From: an uncultured Fretibacterium sp.
Lineage (GTDB): Bacteria; Synergistota; Synergistia; Synergistales; Aminobacteriaceae
Assembly: GCA_946183145.1 (NCBI GenBank)
Contig: CAMGZM010000002.1
Span: 1 to 64,000, forward strand
DNA: 64,000 nucleotides
Direction: 5' to 3'
Shown: one piece after another, positions 7,613 to 17,346 of the stretch
Layout: each line of letters opens with the position of its first letter
How positions within the stretch are numbered: the stretch's first letter is position 1
Notes under the pieces: generated by a model
Databases searched by the model: none
Told to the model about the DNA's origin: nothing
What the model saw: the letters and a program-made list of their open reading frames with translations, nothing else
Translations under genes and position numbers: made by a program

Positions 7613-9286
7613 TTACATTCTCTCCGGGGCGTTTACTCCCAGAAGCCCAAGGCATGAAGCGATAACAATTTTTGCGGCTCTCACAAGATTTATTCTCCCT
7701 TCTTTTATGGCTGAGTCTGACTCGTCAATAATCCTGTTTGTGTTGTAGAAGGAGTGAAAAATTCCCGCGAGGTTTAACACATATCCCGTCAAAACTTGCG
7801 GTGCTAATTCCTCTGATGCCTCACGAACTGTATCAGGCCAGCGCGATAATGAGTCGGCTAACTCTCTTGCGTCCTTGCTGTCAAAAATTTCTGCGGGGAT
7901 TCTCTCGGCTGAAAGTGAGTCAAGATTTCCGCCCCTGTTGATGTACTCGCGGATTATCCCGGAGATTCTTGCGTGCGCGTACTGGACGTAATACACGGGG
8001 TTTTCATTGCCCTGCTTCTTTGCGAGGTCAAGATCAAAATCAAGCTGTGAGTCGCTCCGTCTCATCAGGAAAAAGAATCGTGAAGCGTCGACTCCTACTT
8101 CATCAAGAACTTCACGCAAGGTGATAAATTCTCCGGATCTTGTTGACATTGTTACGATTTTTCCGTCACGCAAAAGATTCACAAGCTGTATCAACAACAC
8201 AATAAACTCATCGGGATTTTTCCCCATCGCCTTAATCGCAGCTTTCATCCTCGCAATATATCCGTGATGATCCGCGCCCCATACATCAATTACGCGCTCA
8301 AAGTTTCGTGTGATGAATTTGTCCCGGTGATATGCAATGTCGGAAGCGTAGTAAGTCGGAATGCCGTTCGCACGGATTAACACTCTGTCTTTGTCGTCGC
8401 CGATTGTTGACTCTGTCCTGAACCATAATGCGCCGTCCTGTTCGTAAGCATAGCCGTTAGCTTTAAGCTCATTCATTGCTGACTGAACAAGCCCGTTTTT
8501 GTGCAAATATCCTTCCGGGAAAAAGTTATCAAAGCTCACGCAGAATAATTCAAGGTCATCACGAATCCCGGCCATGATTTTTTCAGCGGCGTATTTCTTG
8601 AAGTACTCTAAGCTGTCATCTAAAGGAACGTCAAGAAATTTATCGCCCTCAATGCTGATGATTTCCCGCGCAATGTCGTAAAGATACGCGCCCTTGTAGC
8701 CGTTTTCGGGGAATGGGACATCACTTTTTCCGAGAAGCTCAAAGTAACGCGCCTGTGTCGATTTTCCCAAGTTCGTAATCTGGAGTCCTGAGTCATTCAC
8801 GTAATATTCTCTCTGAACGTCCCAGCCCGTGAACTTCAGAATCCTCGCAACAGAATCACCGACAGCCGCGCCCCGGCCATGTCCTATATGAAGCGGCCCT
8901 GTAGGATTCGCGCTGACAAATTCAACCTGAACACGCCGGTTTTTTCCGACATTAACGCCGCCGTAAGATTCGCCCTGCCTGAGAATATCCGCAACTGAAT
9001 CCGCGTAAAATTTTCCTGAGAGAAACACATTCAGGAAGCCCGGCCCGGCAATTTCTGTTTTTGTGATTACGTCAGACTTCAGAGCATCCGCGATTCTCTG
9101 CGCTATATCACGTGGATTAGCCTTCAGAGTTTTTGCGAGCCTCATTGCGATATTTGCCGCCCTGTCGCCCTGGCCTTCATGCTTTGGACGCTCAAATTCC
9201 GCCGCAACATCATTAACGCCGAGCGACTTCACTGCGTCATTTAGTGCCTCATTGAGTTTCAAGACTGCTGAATTTTCTCCTGTCAT
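7613..9286 (-). CDS. argS: Arginyl-tRNA synthetase
   Basis: Class I aminoacyl-tRNA synthetase that charges tRNA-Arg. The signature NPTGPLHIGHGRGAAVGD (HIGH motif) is present. The KMSKS-equivalent loop is VTMSTRSGEF, matching the MSTR form usual in ArgRS. The C-terminal DALR-type anticodon domain includes the VQYAHARI region. I place the start at 9286 (MTGENSAVL), preceded by GAGGCGA; a start at 9352 would overlap the upstream gene by more than 50 bases. The result is 557 residues, normal for the family. Confidence 0.95.
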   Translation of the reverse strand: MTGENSAVLKLNEALNDAVKSLGVNDVAAEFERPKHEGQGDRAANIAMRLAKTLKANPRDIAQRIADALKSDVITKTEIAGPGFLNVFLSGKFYADSVADILRQGESYGGVNVGKNRRVQVEFVSANPTGPLHIGHGRGAAVGDSVARILKFTGWDVQREYYVNDSGLQITNLGKSTQARYFELLGKSDVPFPENGYKGAYLYDIAREIISIEGDKFLDVPLDDSLEYFKKYAAEKIMAGIRDDLELFCVSFDNFFPEGYLHKNGLVQSAMNELKANGYAYEQDGALWFRTESTIGDDKDRVLIRANGIPTYYASDIAYHRDKFITRNFERVIDVWGADHHGYIARMKAAIKAMGKNPDEFIVLLIQLVNLLRDGKIVTMSTRSGEFITLREVLDEVGVDASRFFFLMRRSDSQLDFDLDLAKKQGNENPVYYVQYAHARISGIIREYINRGGNLDSLSAERIPAEIFDSKDARELADSLSRWPDTVREASEELAPQVLTGYVLNLAGIFHSFYNTNRIIDESDSAIKEGRINLVRAAKIVIASCLGLLGVNAPERM

Positions 9287-9300
9287 AATTTCGCCTCTAT

Positions 9301-11163
9301 CTATCTTATAGGTATATGTTTCGATGAGAATATGCGCCAGTTTTCGAGACAACGCCGGAGCAATGACATATTACCAGCCGTTACGCTTGTCATGTTAAGC
9401 TCAAAGCGTGACTCCGCCTCTAACCTGTGCCGCCTGTTCTGGTATTTGTCGCTGTAATTTATCTTGTCTGGATTCTTTGTGTTTTTTCCTGAGACTAAAG
9501 CCTCGCTTGCGTTTTTCGGGAATGCAAGAGTTATATTCTGTTCGATTATGAACGGGAATTTTATTTCAACAGGAGGCTCAGAAAGTCCCAGCTTCCTCAC
9601 AAAAACAGGCTCAAAAAATGGAAGTATCGCCAAAATCCCCCGGCCTGTTCCGCCTATACCCGGCTTGCTGTCAATCTCAAAATTTATCTCAGGGACTCCC
9701 TTCGTGACTCTCTGCTTAACGTCCTTGTAGTTAGTCAGCCCCGGAAAAAGTGAAAGCACTGCCCCTCTTGCTGTTCCGTCAGAGGGATTTTTGCCGAGAA
9801 GGAAATCACCCCATGCCCCCCGGAGAATCAGAGATATTTTCCCGCTCATTATTCCGTGTTCAGTGAGACTCAAATCCATAACCGCGCTCAATCTGTTTTC
9901 CGCTGATTTTGACGACGGTATACGGCGCGCATAGAGAGTCCCTTTGTCGTCGAGCGCAAAAATTTTTGTGCCTCCGAGTAATTCCGGGCTTCTCATGTCG
10001 TGGAACGTTACCCCGCGAATCTCCTGAACGTCAAGAACAGGACTCGCAAACATGGCCGGGCAAATCGGAGTCCTTTCGTCAGCGTCAAAAGGCATTTTCC
10101 ACGCAAGAGACGCATTAACATTCTGTGAGACAAGCCACGATTTAGCGAGGAGTATTTTCTCTCGTTGCGTCCATTCTCCTGAAGAAGGAATTTTGCGGGG
10201 AGTCCCTTCCGCTAATGTGATTTCCGGCTGATTCATTAACCATTCTATGAGCCTCTGAGTCCCTGCGTCATTCGAGCGTTTGAAGCCCGACAAAGCCTCA
10301 ACAGGCGCAGGAATATTCCCGGTGCTGTCAACCTCTTTCATCATGGCTTGAAGGTTTGAATTTCCCTGCTTCACACTGAATGCGACTCCTGAACGCTGTA
10401 CCCTCGAAATCTCATACGAATCATTATACGGGTCAACATTAATACGCCGCCACGTGTAAATTATCTCTTCACGCAAATCATCAACCGTCGGACTCAACAA
10501 CGCCGGGAATGTCCTGTACGATAATTTTTGCGGTGAATGAATCTCAACGACAGACTCCCATACCCGCAAATCTTCCTGAAACCACGAAAGCCCCTCGAAA
10601 CTCAGCATATCCGGCAATGTCTCACGCCACGAAACCACAAGGATAAACGTATCAGGAAGTCCGAGAAATCTCACCTGCTTTATTCCCGCTATAACATTTT
10701 CTTCACGGGTCGCGCTGTTGATCCTCGCCAAATTCCTGAAGTCGTAAACACTTGCGTCAAGAATTTCCGTGCTTCCTTTTTCGGGAGTCTGAATGTTCCA
10801 CGTAAGCCACTTTGACGAGAGTCCACGCCGCCCTAGTATCACGTAAAGCCGTGTTATGTCCATTCCGCCCGACTCACTGCGAGTGTATGAGACTTTTTTC
10901 TGCCAGATTATTCCGTTTGCTTCCGGGTATGTCGTAAAGTCCGGGTTCATCTGCTTCATTCTTCTGAGATTGTAATCGCTGTCATCAGGCTCAATGAATA
11001 CTCCCGTCCCCGTGTAATTCTGCATGATTGTTCCCATGCTCATGTCGTCAGTGTCGGGAATATGAATTTTTGAGCGGTCAATGAGACTCCCTGCATATGA
11101 CGATGAAGCCGCAACGAGAATCGCAAATATTGGGCAAAAAAGCAAAAATTTTCTCGCCATCAT
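9301..11163 (-). CDS. Secreted protein of unknown function, DUF3857-like
   Basis: About 620 residues with a signal peptide (MARKFLLFCPIFAILV up to SSYA|GS), so it is exported. The central region resembles DUF3857-type proteins of diderm bacteria in pattern, but I see no transglutaminase catalytic triad and the assignment is tentative. The ATG at 11163 overlaps the secA stop (TAATG) and is preceded by AGAGGG; the ATG at 11160 is equally possible. Coupling to secA and argS suggests housekeeping expression. No motif identifies an activity. Confidence 0.55.
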   Translation of the reverse strand: MMARKFLLFCPIFAILVAASSSYAGSLIDRSKIHIPDTDDMSMGTIMQNYTGTGVFIEPDDSDYNLRRMKQMNPDFTTYPEANGIIWQKKVSYTRSESGGMDITRLYVILGRRGLSSKWLTWNIQTPEKGSTEILDASVYDFRNLARINSATREENVIAGIKQVRFLGLPDTFILVVSWRETLPDMLSFEGLSWFQEDLRVWESVVEIHSPQKLSYRTFPALLSPTVDDLREEIIYTWRRINVDPYNDSYEISRVQRSGVAFSVKQGNSNLQAMMKEVDSTGNIPAPVEALSGFKRSNDAGTQRLIEWLMNQPEITLAEGTPRKIPSSGEWTQREKILLAKSWLVSQNVNASLAWKMPFDADERTPICPAMFASPVLDVQEIRGVTFHDMRSPELLGGTKIFALDDKGTLYARRIPSSKSAENRLSAVMDLSLTEHGIMSGKISLILRGAWGDFLLGKNPSDGTARGAVLSLFPGLTNYKDVKQRVTKGVPEINFEIDSKPGIGGTGRGILAILPFFEPVFVRKLGLSEPPVEIKFPFIIEQNITLAFPKNASEALVSGKNTKNPDKINYSDKYQNRRHRLEAESRFELNMTSVTAGNMSLLRRCLENWRIFSSKHIPIR

Positions 11164-13817
11164 TACAGCCCTCTTCCATGACAGTACTTGTACTTTTTGC
11201 CGGATCCGCAGGGGCATGGGTCATTACGTCCGATTTTCGCGGCTTTCTTTATCGGTTCACGCGGTGAGTCGCCTCCTCCTGACATCTGAAACTCTTTCTT
11301 CTCAAGATTCATTTTGCGCTCGCGTTTTGCTGACTCGCTCATGATTCGTATCCTGAATATCTGACTCGTGAACGTATCTTTTACCCTGTCCATCATGTCG
11401 GTGAAAAGGTTGTACGACTCGAACTGGTACTCTATCAGCGGATCTTTCTGGCCTATTGCGCGGAGTCCTATTCCCCTGCGCAACTCGTCCATTCCCGTCA
11501 AATGTTCGCGCCACGCTGAGTCTAAAGTCTCAAGCAGTATATAGCGTATGATTGAGCCTGCAATGTTCGCGCCTTCCTGATTCGCGTTAAGCTCGGTGAT
11601 TTTCGCGTCATAACGTGATTTCACGCCGTCAAGTATCTCGTCCCTCATTCCCTCCATGTCAAGACGTGTGTCAACCTCTGCGACTCTACCTTCTGCACCC
11701 TCGCCGAAAAGAGAACGTAATCTTGACGCGGCTCTTTGGGGGTCTGGCTCTGTTTCGTGGCTGTCAGGAAAATATTTGTCGAGAATGTCATTGACGACTC
11801 CGCGTATTACTTCCCATCCGTATTCGGGCATATCGTCATCAGGAGTTGAGAGAATTTCACCGCGCTCGGAATATACCGCTTCACGCTGCTGATTCATAAC
11901 GTTGTCGTAAGCGAGCAATTGTTTTCTGATGTCAAAATGTAACTCCTCAACTTTTTTCTGTGAGTTCTCTATGATACGGCTTAACATTGACGACTCTATA
12001 GCCTCGCCATCTTTGAGTCCTAATTTCCCCATCAAAGGCTGAATCTTTTCTGACCCGAACAGGCGCAAAAGGTTATCTTCAAGCGACAAATAGAATCTCG
12101 ATGTACCCGGATCACCCTGACGGCCTGAACGCCCCCGCAACTGGTTATCGATTCGGCGTGATTCATGTCGTTCTGTTCCGATTATCGCGAGTCCCCCGGC
12201 TTTTACGACTCTTTCGTGCTCACTCCTGCATGTGTCTGTAAACTCTTTGAGGAGTCGTGAATATTCGTCGGGATTGTCGTTTGCTTTGTCCTTTGCGAGA
12301 AATTCGGGGTTTCCTCCGAGCATAATATCCGTTCCGCGTCCGGCCATGTTCGTTGCGACTGTTACGGCTCCTTCGCGTCCTGCCTGCGCGACTATGTAGG
12401 CTTCTTTCTCGTGATACTTTGCGTTGAGTACCTGATGAGGAATCTTGCGGGCTTTGAGGAGTTTGCTTACACGTTCAGAGTTTTCTATTGACGTTGTGCC
12501 GACTAAAACGGGCTGGCCTTCCTTGTGCCTGTCTGCAACTTCATCCGCAACCGCGCTGAATTTCTCATGCTCCGTAGCGTAAATCACATCGGGGTTATCA
12601 GTCCTGATCATCGGCCTGTGTGTCGGAATGCTCACAACTTCAAGGCCGTAAATCTCTTTGAACTCTTCAGCCTCTGTTGCCGCTGTTCCTGTCATGCCCG
12701 CGAGTTTGTGATACATTCTGAAATAGTTTTGCAGGGTAATTGTTGCGAGAGTCTGTGATTCCCTTCCGACTTTCACGCGCTCTTTTGCCTCGATTGCCTG
12801 ATGGAGTCCGTCTGAATACCGCCGCCCTATCATGAGTCGCCCTGTGAACTCGTCAACAATAATCACTTCTCCGTCCTTCACAACATAATCCGTGTCGCGC
12901 TTGTAGAGCCTGTGAGCCTTCAGAGCCTGTACGATTCTGTGTGCTAAATCGGAATGCGCCGCGTCAGAAAAGAGTCCGGGCATTTTCAGGAAGTCTTCAC
13001 ACTTCTGTATACCCGCTTCAGTCATTGATATGCTGCGTTCCTTTTCGTCTTTCTCATAGTCTGGGCCTTCTGTGAGATTCCGCGCTGCTGAGTCTGCCTT
13101 CACGTACAAACCTGCGTCATCATCACTGGGGCCGGAAATGATTAACGGCGTTCGTGCCTCGTCAATGAGTATAGAGTCAACCTCGTCAACAATGCAGAAG
13201 TTATGTCCCCTCTGAACCATCTCAGAAAGACTCATTGCCATGTTGTCGCGCAGGTAATCGAACCCGAACTCCGCGTTTGTCCCGTAAGTTATATCTGCTT
13301 TGTACGCTGAAATTCTCTCGTCATTCGGCATATAGGGATAAATCACGCCAGCTGTGAGTCCCAAAAAGTTGTAGACAGGAGACATCCATTCCGCGTCGCG
13401 TTTTGCGAGGTAATCATTCACCGTAACGAGATGGACTCCCTGACCGTTCATAGCGTTCAAGACTATTGCGAGGGGGGCAACGAGAGTCTTACCTTCTCCC
13501 GTTTTCATCTCAGCGATTCGGCCGTCATGAAGCGACATTCCCCCGATCAGCTGAACGTCATAATGCCGCAAGCCTATTGTGCGCTCGCTTACTTCCCGGA
13601 CAATCGCAAAGACTTCCGGGAGTACGTCATCAAAATCCGCTCCGTTGTCGTTGAGCTGAGTCCGTAATTCGCTGAAACGTGATTTGATTTCGGAGTCTGT
13701 TGCCGCGTGAATGTCATCTGAATATGAATTTACGATCTCAACGAGGCCGGAATATTTTTGCAATGCCCGTTCGTTAGGGTCAAGCCCAAGAAACTTTTTT
13801 ATGCTGTCAAAAAACAT
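11163..13817 (-). CDS. secA: Preprotein translocase ATPase SecA
   Basis: The motor of Sec-dependent export, about 884 residues. Visible motifs are Walker A in MKTGEGKTLVAP, the DEVDSILIDEARTPL segment, TNMAGRGTDI of motor domain 2, and the C-terminal zinc-binding SEC-C motif (RNDPCPCGSGKKYKYCHG). The ATG at 13817 is preceded by AAAGGAG; the open frame extends 49 codons further upstream without a family match. It is the first gene of a minus-strand operon with the secreted protein gene, argS and ftsB, and is divergent from the secreted protein at 13983. Confidence 0.97.
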   Translation of the reverse strand: MFFDSIKKFLGLDPNERALQKYSGLVEIVNSYSDDIHAATDSEIKSRFSELRTQLNDNGADFDDVLPEVFAIVREVSERTIGLRHYDVQLIGGMSLHDGRIAEMKTGEGKTLVAPLAIVLNAMNGQGVHLVTVNDYLAKRDAEWMSPVYNFLGLTAGVIYPYMPNDERISAYKADITYGTNAEFGFDYLRDNMAMSLSEMVQRGHNFCIVDEVDSILIDEARTPLIISGPSDDDAGLYVKADSAARNLTEGPDYEKDEKERSISMTEAGIQKCEDFLKMPGLFSDAAHSDLAHRIVQALKAHRLYKRDTDYVVKDGEVIIVDEFTGRLMIGRRYSDGLHQAIEAKERVKVGRESQTLATITLQNYFRMYHKLAGMTGTAATEAEEFKEIYGLEVVSIPTHRPMIRTDNPDVIYATEHEKFSAVADEVADRHKEGQPVLVGTTSIENSERVSKLLKARKIPHQVLNAKYHEKEAYIVAQAGREGAVTVATNMAGRGTDIMLGGNPEFLAKDKANDNPDEYSRLLKEFTDTCRSEHERVVKAGGLAIIGTERHESRRIDNQLRGRSGRQGDPGTSRFYLSLEDNLLRLFGSEKIQPLMGKLGLKDGEAIESSMLSRIIENSQKKVEELHFDIRKQLLAYDNVMNQQREAVYSERGEILSTPDDDMPEYGWEVIRGVVNDILDKYFPDSHETEPDPQRAASRLRSLFGEGAEGRVAEVDTRLDMEGMRDEILDGVKSRYDAKITELNANQEGANIAGSIIRYILLETLDSAWREHLTGMDELRRGIGLRAIGQKDPLIEYQFESYNLFTDMMDRVKDTFTSQIFRIRIMSESAKRERKMNLEKKEFQMSGGGDSPREPIKKAAKIGRNDPCPCGSGKKYKYCHGRGL

Positions 13818-13982
13818 GAATAACTCCTTTTTGTGAGATGTAAAAAGATTATCACGAATCGAATCACGCCACAACAAAAATTTGACCGTTTGCTTCTGTT
13901 GCTTCCGTAAATGCTGAAAATTTTTTTGAAATGTGAAATAATTTGCGCGAAAAAATTTCAACAAAGAAAGGACTGTTTTTCA

Positions 13983-15710
13983 ATGAAGAGAATTAATCTT
14001 CAAAGAAATTTTATCCCTCTTCATTTTACAAAACTTCTCGCGTTGACTCTCATTCTCTGTATGATGTCCTGCGTAACGGCACAAGCTGAAGATGTAACGT
14101 ACGTTGACGAAGACGGCAATTCGCATACCGCAAACGCAACTGCAATTACCAGCGATACAAAAGAGCTTTCTGAAGGCTGGTACGTTGTGAATGGCACCCC
14201 AGCAACACAAGGATTAACGATTGCCGAAAATGCTGACGTGCGTATCATCCTCGCTAATGGCGGAACGCTGACAATCACGGCTTCAGGCAGGGGAATCGAA
14301 CGCGTTGACAGCGGGCCTGGTTCTCTGTACATTTACGGCGTGGGAAGCAACTCAGGAACGCTCAACATCAACTCATCAGGCACTGGCATTAATGTAAAGA
14401 ACTACACGCAGAACGGCGGAACGGTCAGCATCAACGCAACAGGCGAAAACGCACTCGGTATTTCTGCGGCTGAAAATGTGAACATCAACGGCGGAACTCT
14501 CAAAATCACCAGCGGGGGAGATTCTATTTTCGCGGGCGATAATACTATCGGAGATGCAGGGAGTATCACAATCACAAACGGACAAATTGAAGCTGACAAT
14601 GAATTTGTTGCAGGGTCTTTAGATGGTTCCAACTATGTAGGAACGATAACTCTCGGCCTTAAGGACAGCAACGGCTATATCAAGGCGGGCGGCTATACAG
14701 CAAAAACGGTGAAGGTTGCGGACAATCAGACTCTCTTTAATGAAGATCGCACTGAAAGTTACTCAGGGACTCTCACGTCAGACCAGATTGCCGACAAGAA
14801 ACTTATCAAGGGCAAACTCGGAATTGTACAGCACTCGATGATTCTCGGAAGCCAGATTGTTGTCATGTTCTATGTATATTTCCCTGATACCTATACACCT
14901 GCGGACTACACAATGAGTTTTGACGTTAGCGGCGACATCTCAGAGAACCCGAAACGGATTGCGTCCACTGAGTCAATCACGGAAGGCAGCGATACGCTTT
15001 ACGGTTATCCGTGCTATGTGAACTCGGTGCAGATGGCCGATACGATTCACGCGGCACTTTACGACAAGGACGGCAAAGCTATTGTGACTGAGAATTACAC
15101 AGCGAAAACTTATCTTGACAGGGTGATAGCTTCTGCTGATGAGTTCACTACTGAGACTGTGAATCTCTGCAAGGCCATCAAGGATTACGGCCATTATGTG
15201 CAGATTCCTCTTGCGGCTGAAAACGGCTGGGAAATCGGCAAGAAACACAAGGAAATGGACGCTGCTAACACATACAATGCTAGTGATGTTTCCTCAGCGA
15301 AAGAGGGCGCGGCGGCTTATGCTCTGACAAAAGAGAATGCGCCGACATTCACTTACGCGCTTTACCTCGACAGCAAGACGACTCTGCAAGTCATATTAGA
15401 GCCTGAAGACGGCAATACAATCACAGATCTTGCGTGTACGTATTCTGACGGCAGCGCAATAGGCGATTCACTTTCAATTGACGAGGCAACCAACACAGTA
15501 ACAATCGCAGACATATCAGCGCACGAACTCGGCAACAAGTACAAAATCACAGGCACAGCAACATCAGACTTCACAATAATAATTTCTCCGCTGTCATACG
15601 TTCACGGCGTACTCGATGACAATAAAGATGAAAACGGAATCAAGTACGGTGTAACTTCCCTGTACAATTACTACGACAAGACAATGACATACAGAAAGAC
15701 GAATCCATAA
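13983..15710 (+). CDS. Secreted beta-solenoid protein with Cthe_2159-like carbohydrate-binding domain
   Basis: About 575 residues. A signal peptide (hydrophobic LLALTLILCMMSCV, cleavage near AQA|ED) is followed by glycine/asparagine/threonine-rich right-handed beta-helix turns (about residues 60-200) such as GGTLTITASGRGI and NGGTVSINATGENAL. These resemble Cthe_2159-type calcium- and pectin-binding parallel beta-helix domains. The remaining two thirds is unassigned, with repeated beta-rich segments. ATG 13983 has AAAGGA about fourteen bases upstream. It stands alone between secA and a terminator. Surface attachment or polysaccharide binding is inferred. Confidence 0.6.
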   Translation: MKRINLQRNFIPLHFTKLLALTLILCMMSCVTAQAEDVTYVDEDGNSHTANATAITSDTKELSEGWYVVNGTPATQGLTIAENADVRIILANGGTLTITASGRGIERVDSGPGSLYIYGVGSNSGTLNINSSGTGINVKNYTQNGGTVSINATGENALGISAAENVNINGGTLKITSGGDSIFAGDNTIGDAGSITITNGQIEADNEFVAGSLDGSNYVGTITLGLKDSNGYIKAGGYTAKTVKVADNQTLFNEDRTESYSGTLTSDQIADKKLIKGKLGIVQHSMILGSQIVVMFYVYFPDTYTPADYTMSFDVSGDISENPKRIASTESITEGSDTLYGYPCYVNSVQMADTIHAALYDKDGKAIVTENYTAKTYLDRVIASADEFTTETVNLCKAIKDYGHYVQIPLAAENGWEIGKKHKEMDAANTYNASDVSSAKEGAAAYALTKENAPTFTYALYLDSKTTLQVILEPEDGNTITDLACTYSDGSAIGDSLSIDEATNTVTIADISAHELGNKYKITGTATSDFTIIISPLSYVHGVLDDNKDENGIKYGVTSLYNYYDKTMTYRKTNP

Positions 15711-15739
15711 GACTCAAGTTATTTCACGCAGATAACAAA

Positions 15740-15778
15740 AAGGGCAAGAGATCCAAAAATCCCCTGTCCTGTTTTTTT
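15740..15778 (+). terminator. Rho-independent terminator after the beta-solenoid gene
   Basis: AGGGCA at the 5' side pairs with TGTCCT, with an inner GAT/ATC pairing, and is followed by seven T residues at 15772-15778. It lies 30 bases after the stop of the secreted protein gene. Confidence 0.7.
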
Positions 15779-15798
15779 GCCGTAAAAGTGAGTCGCTG

Positions 15799-16131
15799 TT
15801 AGAGTGCTTCTCTGTTCTCCCAGATTGCTCCGCCTGCCTGACATGCCGGGCAAATGCAGTACTTGTTTCCCTGAGCTTTTGACTTCTTCGCGGCTTCTGC
15901 CATTCCTGCGGCCTTCTCAGCTCCGAAAAATTTCGCGCCTGCTTCCGACTCGCAAAGCCCTATGAGTTCGTCCACAGAGCAAACGTCAGCTTCAAGTGCT
16001 TTAACGAGTTTTGCGGCTGAGTCTTTGTCCTGCGATTTCACGTAAGACTCTGCGGCTGATTTTATGCCCGCGCATACGGACGGAGCGGCTATAAGTTCGT
16101 TGACTTTCGCGAGAATTTCCTGCTTTGTCAT
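15799..16131 (-). CDS. Small cytoplasmic protein with C-terminal CxxC, function unknown
   Basis: About 110 residues, starting MTKQEILAKVNELIAAPS. It is helical and alanine-rich, with scattered cysteines and a C-terminal CICPAC motif that could bind a metal or form a disulfide. Similar small proteins in anaerobic Firmicutes are often labelled Hsp90-like in databases, but nothing here resembles the Hsp90 ATPase fold, so I give no function. ATG 16131 fits the family N-terminus; an in-frame ATG at 16140 is also possible. The gene stands alone, divergent from the Gfo/Idh/MocA gene. Confidence 0.65.
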   Translation of the reverse strand: MTKQEILAKVNELIAAPSVCAGIKSAAESYVKSQDKDSAAKLVKALEADVCSVDELIGLCESEAGAKFFGAEKAAGMAEAAKKSKAQGNKYCICPACQAGGAIWENREAL

Positions 16132-16185
16132 AATTATCACGCTTTCTTGTTTGGGATTTTCTGTAATGATACCACACTAAAGAAT

Positions 16186-16214
16186 TTGCACACTCTTTGA
16201 AGAAATAATATAAT
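16186..16214 (+). promoter_or_regulatory. Sigma70-type promoter for the Gfo/Idh/MocA gene
   Basis: TTGCAC at 16186-16191 and TATAAT at 16209-16214 are separated by 17 bases, a near-consensus promoter reading toward the gene at 16299. Transcription should start near 16221, just before the dyad at 16228. Confidence 0.75.
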
Positions 16215-16227
16215 CTCTGAAAATTCA

Positions 16228-16255
16228 TACCACAAAAATTACGTATTATGTGGTA
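16228..16255. promoter_or_regulatory. Candidate operator: inverted repeat TACCACA / TGTGGTA
   Basis: A perfect seven-base inverted repeat (TACCACA at 16228-16234, TGTGGTA at 16249-16255, 14-base spacer) lies just downstream of the predicted transcription start. A third copy of TACCACA occurs at 16170-16176, upstream of the -35 box. Three half-sites around one promoter suggest a repressor site; the protein is unknown. The dyad could also fold as an RNA hairpin in the leader. Confidence 0.55.
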
Positions 16256-16298
16256 AGTAACAATAAAGATATTTCACAAGGGGAAAGGATTCACAATC

Positions 16299-17264
16299 AT
16301 GACGAAGAAAGTTGCAGTTATAGGCGTGGGGCATTTGGGCCAGCATCACGCGAGAATTTACACGGAGCTTCCCGATGCCCAGCTTGTGGGAGTTGCAGAC
16401 AGCGACATAGAGCGTGCGAGGTTCATCGGTGAACATCTTGGTGTGCCTGCTTACGGTTCATTTGAGGAGCTAATCAGCCGCAAATCTCCTGACGCAATAT
16501 CTGTAGTTGTGCCCACGAGCCAGCATTACGAGATCGCAAAGAAAGCACTTGAGGCGGGAATACACGTACTTGTTGAGAAGCCTGTAACTGTGAATCCTTC
16601 AGAGGCCGGAGAACTCTTAGAGATTGCCGACAAAAATAACCTTGTGCTTCAGGTAGGACATATTGAACGCTTCAACAGCGCGATACGTTACATGACGCAA
16701 ATAAACTGCCGCCCCGTTTACCTTGACGCTAGAAGAACAGCACCATTCACGCCGCGTATTAATGACGTTGGAGTCGTTCTTGACCTGATGATTCACGACA
16801 TCGATATAGTTATGTCCCTTGTGCCGTCAAAAATCACGAAAATAGCCGCGACTGGTGCGTGTGTTTTCACGGATCATGAAGACATTGCCGACGCTCATAT
16901 AACATTCGAGGACGGGACATTAGCGCATATACTCACATCGAGGTGCGCTCAGAAGAAATGCAGACAGCTTGAAGTTGTAGAGCGTGAGAGGCAAATTACG
17001 GTGAACTATGAGCTTCAGACGGTGCAAATTTCCCGCTGCGTGAATAACCCTGAAGGACAAGTAGAGATTCGCGAGACTCCAGTTTTCCCGAAAAGCGAGC
17101 CTCTGAAGTTAGAGCTTGCCGATTTCGTTCGGTGCGTGAGGGAACATCGTCCGCCTGTTGTCGGTGGCGGGGACGGGAAGAAAGCCCTTGAAGTTGCTGT
17201 AGAGATTCTCAGGCAGATACACGGCGGTGAATCGCAGGGGGTTGCATTTCCGGCGGCAATTTGA
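16299..17264 (+). CDS. Gfo/Idh/MocA-family NAD(P)-dependent oxidoreductase
   Basis: A 321-residue enzyme with N-terminal dinucleotide-binding loop GVGHLGQHHAR, the EKP motif (VLVEKPVTV) and the catalytic-region DLMIHDIDI. The sequence resembles the sub-group acting on UDP-GlcNAc in GlcN3N-type lipid A synthesis (GnnA-like), but no gnnB or lpx neighbour is present, so the substrate is open. AAGGGGAAAGGA precedes the ATG at 16299. A good promoter, a candidate operator and a downstream terminator make it a single-gene unit. Confidence 0.82.
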   Translation: MTKKVAVIGVGHLGQHHARIYTELPDAQLVGVADSDIERARFIGEHLGVPAYGSFEELISRKSPDAISVVVPTSQHYEIAKKALEAGIHVLVEKPVTVNPSEAGELLEIADKNNLVLQVGHIERFNSAIRYMTQINCRPVYLDARRTAPFTPRINDVGVVLDLMIHDIDIVMSLVPSKITKIAATGACVFTDHEDIADAHITFEDGTLAHILTSRCAQKKCRQLEVVERERQITVNYELQTVQISRCVNNPEGQVEIRETPVFPKSEPLKLELADFVRCVREHRPPVVGGGDGKKALEVAVEILRQIHGGESQGVAFPAAI

Positions 17265-17304
17265 CGAATGAATATCACGTAACAAAATCTGCGTTGTATT
17301 TTTG

Positions 17305-17346
17305 GCAGGGATTAGCTTCTGAGTGTAGGAGCATCCCTGCTTTTTT
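17305..17346 (+). terminator. Rho-independent terminator
   Basis: GCAGGGAT (17305-17312) pairs perfectly with ATCCCTGC (17333-17340), followed by six T. The T-run abuts the stop codon of the convergent LysR gene. Confidence 0.9.

Noticed and set aside
15799-16131. Annotation of the small CxxC protein as Hsp90
   Set aside because: That label is used in databases for similar proteins, but no Hsp90 ATPase or dimerisation motif is present in 110 residues.
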